NCBI RefSeq assembly: GCF_026015985.1
Contig: NZ_CP110389.1
Coordinates: 6,418,001 to 6,482,000 of the forward strand
DNA from: Rhodopseudomonas sp. P2A-2r
GTDB lineage: Bacteria > Pseudomonadota > Alphaproteobacteria > Rhizobiales > Xanthobacteraceae
Length of the DNA stretch: 64,000 nucleotides
Direction of reading: 5' to 3'
Position numbers and translations under genes: made by a program. This document shows, piece by piece, positions 56,294-64,000 of the stretch (position 1 is the first letter of the stretch; each line of letters starts with the position of its first letter). The notes under the pieces were generated by a model, which saw nothing but the letters and a program-made list of their open reading frames with translations, was not told the DNA's origin and did no database searches.

Positions 56294-59200
56294 ATGCTTC
56301 ACGACTGGGGCGTGATCGCAGCCGCCTTCGGCTATATCGGATTTCTGTTCTGCGTCGCCAGCTACGGCGACCGTATCGCCTTGCTCCAGCGCGGCCGCGC
56401 CGGCGCGTTGATCTACCCGCTGTCGCTGGCGATCTACTGCACCTCATGGACATTCTTCGGCTCGGTCGGCGTGGCCAGCCGGACCAGCGTCGACTTCCTG
56501 GCGATCTATCTCGGACCGATCCTGATGATCGGCTTCTGCACGCCGATCCTGCGCCGGGTGATCCAGCTCGCGAAATCGCAAAACATCACCTCGATCGCCG
56601 ACTTCATCGCCGCCCGCTACGGCAAGAGCCAGGCGGTAGCCGCCACCGTCGCGGTCATCGCCATCATCGGCTCGGTGCCCTACATCGCGCTGCAGCTCAA
56701 GGCCGTGGCGTCGTCGCTCTCCACTATCCTCGGCGAGGATCAGGCGATCGAGAACATCCCGATCGTCGGCGACATCGCGCTGATCGTGACGCTGGCCATG
56801 GCGGCGTTCGCCGTGCTGTTCGGGACCCGGCAGACCAATGCCACCGAACATCAGCATGGGCTGATGCTGGCGGTGGCCACCGAATCCATCATCAAGCTGG
56901 TGACCTTCATCGCCGCCGGCCTGTTCGTGACGTTCTGGATGTTCAGCCCGGTCGATCTGATGGAGCGTGCGCTGAAGACGCCGGAGGCGGCGCGGGCCAT
57001 CGCCTACGTGCCGTCGGTGGGCAACTTCCTCACCATGGTGCTGCTGTCGTTCTGCGCCATCATGCTGCTGCCACGGCAATTCCATGTCAGCGTGGTGGAG
57101 AACTCGGATGACGCCGAGGTCAGCCGCGCGAAATGGCTGTTTCCGCTCTATCTGATCGCCATCAATATCTTCGTGATTCCGATCGCGCTGGCCGGGCTGG
57201 TCACCTTCCCGTTCGGCGCCGTCGACAGCGACATGTATGTGCTGGCGCTGCCCATCGAGGCCGGCTCGACCTTCCTCAGCATCGTGGTGTTCATCGGCGG
57301 CATGTCGGCGGCCACCGCCATGGTGATCGTCGAATGCGTGGCGCTGGCGGTGATGGTCTCCAACGACCTCGTGATGCCGCTGGTGCTGCAGCGCGGCCCG
57401 CATGCGCCGAACGGCAACGCAGATTTCGGCTATTTCCTGCTCAAGGTCCGGCGCTTTGCGATCTTTGCCATCATGGCTATGGCCTATCTGTATTTTCGCG
57501 CACTCGGCAACACCCAGCTCGCTGCCATCGGCCTTCTGTCCTTCGCAGCCATCGCACAGTTCGCGCCGGCGTTTTTCGGCGGCCTGATCTGGCGCCGCGC
57601 CACCGCGCGCGGCGCCATGGGCGGCATGCTGGTCGGTTTTGCGGTGTGGGCCTATACGCTGTTCATTCCGAGCTTTCTCGACGGCAACACCGCCGGCATG
57701 CTGCTGCTGCAGCACGGGCCGTTCGGCATCGAAGCGCTGCGACCGCAGGACCTGTTCGGCGCCGACCTGCCGCCGCTGCTGCACGGCACGCTGTGGAGCC
57801 TGTCGCTGAACATCCTGACCTACGTGGTGCTGTCGCTGCTGCGGCAGCCGTCATCGATCGAGCGGCTGCAGGCGGAGTTGTTCGTTCCTAACACCATGGC
57901 GCCGATGACGCCGGCGTTCCGGCGCTGGCGGTCCACCGTAACGGTGCAGGATATTCTGGGCACCGTGACGCAGTATCTCGGCCCGGAGCGGGCGCGGGAG
58001 TCTTTCGAGGCCTTTGCCGCCAGCCAGCGCGTCAACCTCGATCCCGCCGCGCCCGCCGATTTCGAACTGCTGCAGCACGCCGAACACCTGATCGCCTCAT
58101 CGATCGGGGCGGCCTCGTCGCGGCTGGTCATGTCACTGCTGCTGCGCAAGCGCACGGTGTCCGCCAGGGCCGCCCTGAAGCTGCTCGACGATTCCCACGC
58201 GGCGCTGCATTTCAACCGCGAGGTCCTGCAGACCGCGCTGAATCATGTCCGCCAGGGCATCGCCGTGTTCAATCCCGACCTGCAGCTGATCTGTTCGAAC
58301 CGGCAGTTCGGCGAGATTCTCGGCCTGCCGCCGCAGATCGTGCAGATCGGCGTGCCGCTGCAAGAGATCCTCGAATTCATCGGCGGCCAGGGCGCATCCG
58401 GCTTCGGTGACAATGCGACGCTGACGCAGATGCGGCTGATCGCCTACACCACCGAGGGCGAGCCTTATCTGGAGCGGCTGCCAGACCGCCAGATCGTGAT
58501 CGAAGTGCGCGCCAACCGGATGCCGGACAACGGACTGGTGCTGACCTTCTCCGACGTGACGCCGAGCTTCGAGGCCGCCGAAGCGCTGGAACGCGCCAAT
58601 GCGACGCTGGAAAAACGCGTGCGCGACCGCACCGAGGAATTGACGCGGCTGAACTCCGAACTGGCAAGGGCCAAGAGTACCGCGGAAGACGCCAATATCT
58701 CCAAGACGCGGTTTCTGGCTGCCGCCAGCCACGACATCCTGCAGCCGCTGAACGCGGCGCGGCTCTACGTCACCAGCTTGGTGGAACGACAGAGCGGCGG
58801 CGAGGACGCACGGCTGGTGGAGAACATCGACGACTCCCTGGAAGCCATCGAGGAAATTCTCGGCGCGCTGCTCGACATCTCGCGGCTCGACGCCGGCGCC
58901 ATGAACCCGTCGATCTCCAGCTTCCGGATCGGCGACCTGATGCGCTCGCTGGAGATCGAATACGCGCCGATCGCCCGCGCCCGCGGCGTCGCGCTCACCT
59001 TCGTGCCGTGCTCGCTGCCGGTCGAGTCGGACCGGCTGATGCTCCGGCGGCTGCTGCAGAACCTGATCTCCAATGCCATCAAGTACACGCCGCACGGCCG
59101 CGTGCTGGTCGGCTGCCGCCGCCGCGGCAAGTCCCTGCAGATCGGCGTCTATGACACCGGCGTCGGCATTCCCGTGCAGAAGCGCGGCGAGATCTTCAAG

Positions 59201-59812
59201 GAGTTCCACCGGCTCGAACAGGGCGCCCGGATCGCCCGCGGGCTGGGCCTCGGCCTGTCCATCGTCAAGCGCCTCGCCCATGTGCTCAACCACGGCATCG
59301 CCCTCGACTCCAACCGCAGCGGCGGATCGTTCTTTTCGGTCACCGTTCCGATCGCCAAGGCCATCAACCACACCACCGCGGTGACATCAGCGACCCCGCT
59401 GTCGAAATCGCCGATGTCGGGCACGCTGATCGTCTGCATCGAAAACGATGCGGCCATCCTCGACGGCATGAAGACGTTGCTGACTGCGTGGGGTGCAGTG
59501 GTGGTCGCCGTCGCCGATCCGGAAGCGGCGATCGAGGCGATTGCCGAAATCGAGGCCGCCGGCAAGCGGCTCACCGGACTGCTGGTGGACTATCATCTCG
59601 ATCGCGGCAACGGCGTCGCCGCCATCCGGGAAATTCGCAGCCGCTTCGGTCCGGCCATCCCGGCGATCCTGATCACCGCCGACCGCAGCCCGCATGTCCG
59701 CGAGGCGGCGCGCCAGGAGAAGATCGCCGTGCTCAACAAGCCGGTGAAGCCGGCATCGCTGCGCGCATTGCTCGGGCAATGGCGCGCCCAGCAGATGATG
59801 GCGGCGGAGTAG
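56294..59812 (+). CDS. crbS: CrbS/NahK-like hybrid sensor histidine kinase with SLC5 transporter domain
   Basis: A protein of about 1,172 residues. Residues 1-500 form a sodium/solute symporter-like (SLC5) domain with about 13 helices, including YCTSWTFFGSVG and SIADFIAARYGKSQ. A STAC-type linker follows (about 520-640), then a PAS domain (IAVFNPDLQLICSNRQFGEI), a coiled coil and the kinase: H-box AASHDILQPLNAARLY, N-box LLQNLISNAIKYTP, G-boxes YDTGVGIP and GLGLGLSIVKRL. The REC domain has the acceptor Asp in GLLVDYHLD. CrbS-type kinases control acetate or small-carboxylate use. The cognate regulator is the convergent gene. Confidence 0.9.
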   Translation: MLHDWGVIAAAFGYIGFLFCVASYGDRIALLQRGRAGALIYPLSLAIYCTSWTFFGSVGVASRTSVDFLAIYLGPILMIGFCTPILRRVIQLAKSQNITSIADFIAARYGKSQAVAATVAVIAIIGSVPYIALQLKAVASSLSTILGEDQAIENIPIVGDIALIVTLAMAAFAVLFGTRQTNATEHQHGLMLAVATESIIKLVTFIAAGLFVTFWMFSPVDLMERALKTPEAARAIAYVPSVGNFLTMVLLSFCAIMLLPRQFHVSVVENSDDAEVSRAKWLFPLYLIAINIFVIPIALAGLVTFPFGAVDSDMYVLALPIEAGSTFLSIVVFIGGMSAATAMVIVECVALAVMVSNDLVMPLVLQRGPHAPNGNADFGYFLLKVRRFAIFAIMAMAYLYFRALGNTQLAAIGLLSFAAIAQFAPAFFGGLIWRRATARGAMGGMLVGFAVWAYTLFIPSFLDGNTAGMLLLQHGPFGIEALRPQDLFGADLPPLLHGTLWSLSLNILTYVVLSLLRQPSSIERLQAELFVPNTMAPMTPAFRRWRSTVTVQDILGTVTQYLGPERARESFEAFAASQRVNLDPAAPADFELLQHAEHLIASSIGAASSRLVMSLLLRKRTVSARAALKLLDDSHAALHFNREVLQTALNHVRQGIAVFNPDLQLICSNRQFGEILGLPPQIVQIGVPLQEILEFIGGQGASGFGDNATLTQMRLIAYTTEGEPYLERLPDRQIVIEVRANRMPDNGLVLTFSDVTPSFEAAEALERANATLEKRVRDRTEELTRLNSELARAKSTAEDANISKTRFLAAASHDILQPLNAARLYVTSLVERQSGGEDARLVENIDDSLEAIEEILGALLDISRLDAGAMNPSISSFRIGDLMRSLEIEYAPIARARGVALTFVPCSLPVESDRLMLRRLLQNLISNAIKYTPHGRVLVGCRRRGKSLQIGVYDTGVGIPVQKRGEIFKEFHRLEQGARIARGLGLGLSIVKRLAHVLNHGIALDSNRSGGSFFSVTVPIAKAINHTTAVTSATPLSKSPMSGTLIVCIENDAAILDGMKTLLTAWGAVVVAVADPEAAIEAIAEIEAAGKRLTGLLVDYHLDRGNGVAAIREIRSRFGPAIPAILITADRSPHVREAARQEKIAVLNKPVKPASLRALLGQWRAQQMMAAE

Positions 59813-59840
59813 CAGCAGCAATAGACCGCCCACGCTACGC

Positions 59841-59942
59841 TGTCGTCGCCCGGCCTGCGCGCAATTGCGCGCCGGGACCGGGCGATCCAGTAAACGTTGG
59901 CCCGAGTGTACTGGGTCGCCCGGTCAAGCCGGGCGAAGACAA
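59841..59942. repeat. Intergenic inverted repeat
   Basis: TGTCGTCGCCCGGCCTGCGC and the opposing GGTCGCCCGGTCAAGCCGGG, with GATCCAGTA/TACTGGGTC at the core. This is another member of the family's intergenic palindromes. Confidence 0.7.
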
Positions 59943-59992
59943 CGGAGAAGTCCGAGACGCCTGCCGACACCAGAGACTGCGTTTCGCCTCGC

Positions 59993-60670
59993 CTATTGCG
60001 CCGCCGGCTCGCCCTGGCGCCACTGACGACCGGCGATTTTTGCGGCGGCAATCACCGCCTGGGTGCGGCTTTCGACGCCGAGCTTCTGCAGGATCGCCGA
60101 GACATGGGCCTTGATGGTGGCTTCGGAGACACCGAGCTCATAGGCGATCTGCTTGTTGAGCAGGCCCTGCGACAGCATCATCAGCACCCGCACCTGCTGC
60201 GGCGTGAGCGTCACCAGGCGGTCGCGCAGTTTTGACATTTCGGGATCGGCTGCCGCCGCCATGTCGATATCGGGCGGAACCCAGACGTCGCCGTCCATCA
60301 CCTTCAGAATGGCGTCGCGCAGCGTCTCGACGCCGAAGCGCTTCGGAATGAAGCCCGAGGCGCCGAAATCCAGCGACTGCCTGATCGTGCCGACGTCGTC
60401 GCTGGCGGAGACGATCACCACAGGAACCGCGGGATATTGCGCGCGCAGGTAGATCAGGCCGGAGAAGCCCGATATCCCCGGCATCGACAGGTCCAGCAGC
60501 ACCAGGTCAACATCGGCGTCCTGCTCCAGCGATTTGGTGAGATCGTCGAAAGTGCCGGTCTCGTCGATGCGGGCCTCAGGCAACACGCCCAGCAGGGCCT
60601 GCCGCAATGCACCGCGAAATAGCGGATGATCGTCGGCAACAATAAGGCGCATGGTCGAAGCGGCGGTCAT
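59993..60670 (-). CDS. crbR: CrbR/ErdR-like LuxR-type response regulator
   Basis: A 225-residue regulator. The receiver domain shows IVADDHPLFRGALRQAL, the phosphorylated Asp in VLLDLSMPGISG and the Lys in FIPKRFG. The LuxR helix-turn-helix has LTPQQVRVLMMLSQGLLNKQ and LGVSEATIKAHVSAIL. Convergent with the hybrid kinase gene, it is the natural partner. Start at 60670; an ATG at 60652 is also possible. Confidence 0.9.
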   Translation of the reverse strand: MTAASTMRLIVADDHPLFRGALRQALLGVLPEARIDETGTFDDLTKSLEQDADVDLVLLDLSMPGISGFSGLIYLRAQYPAVPVVIVSASDDVGTIRQSLDFGASGFIPKRFGVETLRDAILKVMDGDVWVPPDIDMAAAADPEMSKLRDRLVTLTPQQVRVLMMLSQGLLNKQIAYELGVSEATIKAHVSAILQKLGVESRTQAVIAAAKIAGRQWRQGEPAAQ

Positions 60671-61034
60671 TTCATCCTTGCGACCGGCATCGGAACTCCG
60701 GTGATCGAGTTGTGAACATAGGCAAAAGCGACGTCAACCGGGCAAGTGTCGTCTGACCGCCGGCATCTGGCAAGCCTGCAATGTTGCCACGCGGCAAAGC
60801 AGTTAACCCGCAACATGGTGCGCCGCAATACGTCTCGGCAGGCCGCGGGCTCGCGGATGTCCCGGCAGCGAGGGACGCCATCCATTGGCTCGCCGCGCAC
60901 AACCCAGAGCCGAAAGTCTTATTGGGGCGCGTATCACGCCAGTGTTACTTTGAGGTGGAAGCAAGCTGCAACCATCCGGCAAGAGACCGGCGCGGCGGCG
61001 CCGACCATATCAACGAATTCGGGGAGCGATACAC
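60671..61034. other. Divergent promoter region between crbR-like and transporter genes
   Basis: About 364 bp without a supported gene. GGGGAGCG precedes the transporter ATG. No clear CrbR site could be recognised. Confidence 0.5.
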
Positions 61035-62723
61035 ATGTCAACGATAGCTGCAACATCTCCACGCGCTGGAGGCATGACGAAGGACGAACGTTTCGTCATT
61101 CTTGCCTCGTCGCTCGGCACCGTCTTCGAGTGGTACGATTTCTACCTGTTCGGATCGCTCGCCAGCATCATCGGCGCGCAGTTCTTCGGCGTCATCGATC
61201 CCGTCACCAAGGCGCCGATGTTCAACCAGGCGACGCGCGACATCTTCGCGCTGCTGGCCTTCGCCGCCGGCTTCATCGTTCGCCCGTTCGGCGCCATCGT
61301 GTTCGGTCGCGTCGGCGATATCGTCGGCCGCAAGTACACCTTCCTCGTCACCATTCTGATCATGGGTCTGTCGACCTTCGTCGTAGGCATCCTGCCGAGC
61401 GCCGCCACCATCGGCATCGCGGCTCCGATCATCCTGATCGGCCTGCGCCTGCTGCAGGGCCTCGCGCTCGGCGGCGAATACGGCGGTGCTGCGACCTATG
61501 TGGCGGAGCACTCGCCGCCCGGCAAGCGCGGCTACTACACATCGTTCATCCAGACCACGGCCACGCTGGGATTGTTCCTGTCGTTGCTGGTGATCCTGTT
61601 CACGCGAACGATCCTGGGCGAGCCGGAATTCGCCGCCTGGGGCTGGCGCGTTCCGTTCCTGGTCTCGGTCGCGCTGCTTGGCGTGTCGGTGTGGATCCGG
61701 TTGCGCCTGAATGAATCGCCGGTGTTCCAGAAGATGAAGGACGAGGGCAAGAGCTCCAAGGCTCCGCTCACCGAGGCCTTCGGCAACTGGAGCAACGCCA
61801 AGATCGTGCTGATCGCGCTGCTCGGCGGCGTGATGGGCCAGGGCGTGGTGTGGTACACCGGCCAGTTCTACGCGCTGTTCTTCATGCAATCGATCCTCAA
61901 GGTCGACGGCTATACCGCCAACCTGCTGATCGCATGGTCGCTGCTGCTCGGCACCGGCTTCTTCGTGTTCTGGGGCGCCCTGTCCGACAAGATCGGCCGC
62001 AAGCCGATCATCCTGGCAGGCTGCCTGATCGCGGCGCTGACGTTCTTCCCGATCTTCCGGATGATCACGTCGAACGCCAATCCGACCCTGGAAAAGGCCA
62101 TCGAGACCGTGAAGGTCGAAGTTGTGTCCGATCCCGCGCTGTGCGGCGATCTGTTCAACCCGGTCGGCACCCGCGTGTTCAGCACGCCCTGCGATCTGGC
62201 GCGCGCCTACCTGGCCCAGTCGTCGGTGAAGTACTCGACCTCCTACGGCGCCGCCGGCTCCGGCGTGAAGGTGGTCGTGAACGGCAAGGATGTGCCCTAC
62301 ACCGCCGCAGCGTCCAACCCGAGCGTGCTCGCAGCCGTGCAGGCCGCGGGCTACCCGAAGGCCGGCGATGCGCAGATCGTGAAGATGGCGCATCCGTTCG
62401 ATATCTTCCGTCCGCAGGTCGCGGCGGTGATCGGACTGCTGTTCGTGCTGGTGATGTTCGTGACCATGGTCTATGGCCCGATCGCGGCGATGCTGGTCGA
62501 ACTGTTCCCGACCCGGATCCGCTACACCTCGATGTCGCTGCCCTACCACATCGGCAACGGCTGGTTCGGCGGCCTGCTGCCGGCGACGGCCTTCGCCATC
62601 GTGGCCTCGACCGGCGATATCTATGCCGGCCTGTGGTATCCGGTGATCTTCGCCGCGATCACCGTGGTCATCGGCATCTTCTTCCTGCCGGAGACCAAGG
62701 ACGTCGACATCAATACCAACTGA
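61035..62723 (+). CDS. MHS-family (MFS) transporter with large loop insertion
   Basis: A 562-residue member of the metabolite:H+ symporter family, with SSLGTVFEWYDFYLFGSLAS, GRVGDIVGRKYTF and LRLLQGLALGGEYGGAATYV. Between two C-terminal helices there is an extra hydrophilic segment of about 110 residues (about 355-460) with two Cys, not seen in the MHS transporter at 41-42.6 kb. Position beside the CrbS/CrbR-like pair suggests regulation by it and transport of a small organic acid. A strong terminator follows. Confidence 0.9.
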   Translation: MSTIAATSPRAGGMTKDERFVILASSLGTVFEWYDFYLFGSLASIIGAQFFGVIDPVTKAPMFNQATRDIFALLAFAAGFIVRPFGAIVFGRVGDIVGRKYTFLVTILIMGLSTFVVGILPSAATIGIAAPIILIGLRLLQGLALGGEYGGAATYVAEHSPPGKRGYYTSFIQTTATLGLFLSLLVILFTRTILGEPEFAAWGWRVPFLVSVALLGVSVWIRLRLNESPVFQKMKDEGKSSKAPLTEAFGNWSNAKIVLIALLGGVMGQGVVWYTGQFYALFFMQSILKVDGYTANLLIAWSLLLGTGFFVFWGALSDKIGRKPIILAGCLIAALTFFPIFRMITSNANPTLEKAIETVKVEVVSDPALCGDLFNPVGTRVFSTPCDLARAYLAQSSVKYSTSYGAAGSGVKVVVNGKDVPYTAAASNPSVLAAVQAAGYPKAGDAQIVKMAHPFDIFRPQVAAVIGLLFVLVMFVTMVYGPIAAMLVELFPTRIRYTSMSLPYHIGNGWFGGLLPATAFAIVASTGDIYAGLWYPVIFAAITVVIGIFFLPETKDVDINTN

Positions 62724-62769
62724 GTTTGTCCGGCGGCACGCAGCCGGACAAACTTCGGATGAAACGAAC

Positions 62770-62802
62770 CCGGCCGCGGAGCAATCCGCGGCCGGTTTTT
62801 TG
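62770..62802 (+). terminator. Rho-independent terminator after the MHS transporter
   Basis: Perfect stem CCGGCCGCGGA / TCCGCGGCCGG with loop GCAA, then TTTTTTGTTTT. Confidence 0.92.
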
Positions 62803-62820
62803 TTTTGCGAAGTGCGCATG

Positions 62821-63004
62821 GTCTCCCTCCCCCAAGCGAAGCGCAGTGGGGAGGGTCGACCGAACGAGACGATGCGCAGCATCGTTGAAGTGGAGGTCGG
62901 GGTGGGGCGCACCACGCGCAGTCCTCGGTGTTGCACCACCCCCACCCGACCGCGCTGCGCGCGGCCACCCTCCCCACCGCGAATACGCGGGTGGGAGGGA
63001 TAAG
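62821..63004. repeat. Intergenic palindromic repeat cluster
   Basis: CCCTCCCCC...GTGGGGAGGGTCG and later CCACCCTCCCCACCGC...GTGGGAGGG form nested inverted repeats, with GTCGGGGTGGGG pairing with CCCCCACCCGAC in the middle. This matches the dispersed intergenic repeats seen in this bacterial family. Confidence 0.7.
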
Positions 63005-63014
63005 AACAACGCTG

Positions 63015-63485
63015 CTATCCCGCCGCCCCGACAAATTGCAGCACCGCCTCGCGGCGATGCGGGCGGCGGCGGTGTTCGATCAGATAGATCGCCTGCCAGG
63101 TGCCCAGCGCCATCCGCCCGGACAACACGGGCACCTGCAGCGAGGTGGCGGTGAGCATGGTGCGGACATGGGCCGGCATGTCGTCGGGGCCTTCGGTGTC
63201 GTGGGTCCAGCCAAAATCCTGCGGCGCCAGGCGATCGAGGATGGTCATCAGGTCGACCAGCACCGAGGGATCGGCGTTTTCCTGGATCGTCAGCGACGCC
63301 GAGGTGTGGCAGATGAAAAGCGTCAGTGCGCCATCGCGCGCGCCGATCTCGGCGAGAAATTTGGCGACGTCAGACGTGAGATCGATGAAGCCCGCGCCCG
63401 GCGTCTGCACCGTGAGCGTGGACGAGGCTACGGTGTCCGCGCGGACGATGGACGGCGCCGAACGGGAAATCGAGCGTGAGGTCAT
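63015..63485 (-). CDS. yjbQ: YjbQ/UPF0047 family protein
   Basis: A 156-residue protein of the YjbQ fold. The signatures are GFIDLTSDV, LFICHTSASLTIQENADP and MALGTWQAIYLIEHR. Members have weak thiamine-phosphate synthase activity in E. coli, and their main role is not settled. It is probably co-transcribed with the upstream gene (stop 6 bp before). Confidence 0.9.
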   Translation of the reverse strand: MTSRSISRSAPSIVRADTVASSTLTVQTPGAGFIDLTSDVAKFLAEIGARDGALTLFICHTSASLTIQENADPSVLVDLMTILDRLAPQDFGWTHDTEGPDDMPAHVRTMLTATSLQVPVLSGRMALGTWQAIYLIEHRRRPHRREAVLQFVGAAG

Positions 63486-63491
63486 GCGCGC

Positions 63492-64000
63492 TCAGATCTT
63501 GCCGCTGACGTCGCGCTGGACCCGGCTGGCGATATCGATGAGGCGCCGCCAGGCGTTCTCGACGAAGGCCATCATGCGGTCCATGTCGCGATCGCTGGGC
63601 AGCGGAATCTCGAGCTTGCGTGTGCCATCGGCGACTTTCGGATCGGGCTTCTTCAGCGAGTCCTGTTTCGGCAGCGGCTCGTCGATCTTGCCGGGCGCGA
63701 CGGGCTCGCGTGCCGCCAGTTGTGCCTTCAGCGATTCGTTGTCCTTCTGCAGCCGGCCGATCTCGGCATCGAGCGCTGCGCGCTCGTCGGGCATCGCGTA
63801 GCAGGCCCAGCCAGTGCCCTTGTCGGTGCAGGTCGAGACCATGCCGGTGCGGGTGTCGAGCCGCACCACGCCATCGGCGATGGGCGACAGGGTGTAGCGG
63901 CCGTTCTCGATGTCCGGCAGCGCCTGCGCCTGGGCGCTGCCGCCGAGACAGGCCAATGCCGCGGCCAACGCCGCGGGCTGCAGGACACGCAGACCGGAAG
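63492..64000 (-). CDS. Exported protein of unknown function, partial
   Basis: The frame is open to the window edge, so the start is missing. The visible part begins with the end of a signal peptide (ALACLGGSAQAQA). It continues with a small beta domain (NGRYTLSPIADGVVRLDTRT, then TDKGTGWACYAMPDE) containing two Cys, a short coiled coil (DAEIGRLQKDNESLKAQLAA) and a Pro/Lys-rich C-terminus. Similar small periplasmic proteins are common in this group. No function is known to me. Confidence 0.75.
   Translation of the reverse strand, partial: SGLRVLQPAALAAALACLGGSAQAQALPDIENGRYTLSPIADGVVRLDTRTGMVSTCTDKGTGWACYAMPDERAALDAEIGRLQKDNESLKAQLAAREPVAPGKIDEPLPKQDSLKKPDPKVADGTRKLEIPLPSDRDMDRMMAFVENAWRRLIDIASRVQRDVSGKI

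Noticed and set aside
56444..57784. A 446-codon leftward frame opposite the sensor kinase.
   Set aside because: Antisense shadow with a highly biased His/Arg/Gln composition and no family match.
61038..62945. A 635-codon leftward open frame opposite the MHS transporter.
   Set aside because: Its composition (His/Arg/Asp-rich, no hydrophobic core) is typical of an antisense frame in high-GC DNA.

Overview
The window looks like a chromosome segment of a high-GC alphaproteobacterium in the Nitrobacteraceae (Bradyrhizobium / Rhodopseudomonas / Afipia type). This rests on protein style and gene order: a RopB/Omp31-like porin, bioB, hemA behind a FixK/FNR box, a CrbS/CrbR-like two-component pair, IalB, YjbQ, MHS-family transporters, and the clustered intergenic inverted repeats usual in that family. 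The genus is an inference, not proven.

Region 1 (1-24.4 kb) is a type VI secretion system (T6SS). Leftward run: a DUF4347-like caspase-fold protein, vgrG, an unknown gene, tagH/fha, tssK, tssL (with an OmpA-like C-terminus) and tssM (cut by the window edge). Rightward run: a papain-like cysteine peptidase, tssA, tssB, tssC, hcp, tssE, tssF, tssG, tssH/clpV, two small unknown genes and a transmembrane Ser/Thr kinase (PpkA/TagE type). No tssJ is visible.

Region 2 (24.4-34.2 kb) is an accessory block of exported proteins: a DUF4424-like protein, a beta-propeller plus NlpC/P60-like protein, two caspase-family (C14) proteins, a stand-alone DUF4384-like protein, a double DUF4399 protein and an FGE/SUMF1 protein. 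With the kinase and FGE protein it may form an enlarged, TagR/PpkA-like periplasmic signalling or protease module serving the T6SS. A DUF4384-like fold seems to recur in the kinase, one caspase and the stand-alone protein.

Region 3 (34.2-37.1 kb) is an island edge: a small membrane protein, an IS256-family element, the 3' part of a tRNA-Thr(GGT) gene (a likely attachment site) and a chimeric istB/IS256 remnant. The polarity of the tRNA fragment predicts that the integrated element lies to its left, so it may include the T6SS.

Region 4 (37.2-47.2 kb) is a catabolic cluster (M20 deacylase, class III PLP enzyme, APH-type kinase, MHS transporter, GntR regulator with two palindromic operators, metallo-hydrolase), then ialB, an araC-type regulator and gene scraps (LysR tail, globin head).

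Region 5 (47.2-64 kb) holds an autotransporter, a porin, bioB, a metallo-hydrolase, hemA, a CrbS/CrbR-like pair, an MHS transporter, yjbQ and a partial exported protein.

At least twelve otherwise sound genes carry an apparent one-base loss, mostly in C/G runs, including hemA, which should be essential. The simplest reading is base-calling error, so these genes are annotated as single CDSs and not as pseudogenes.
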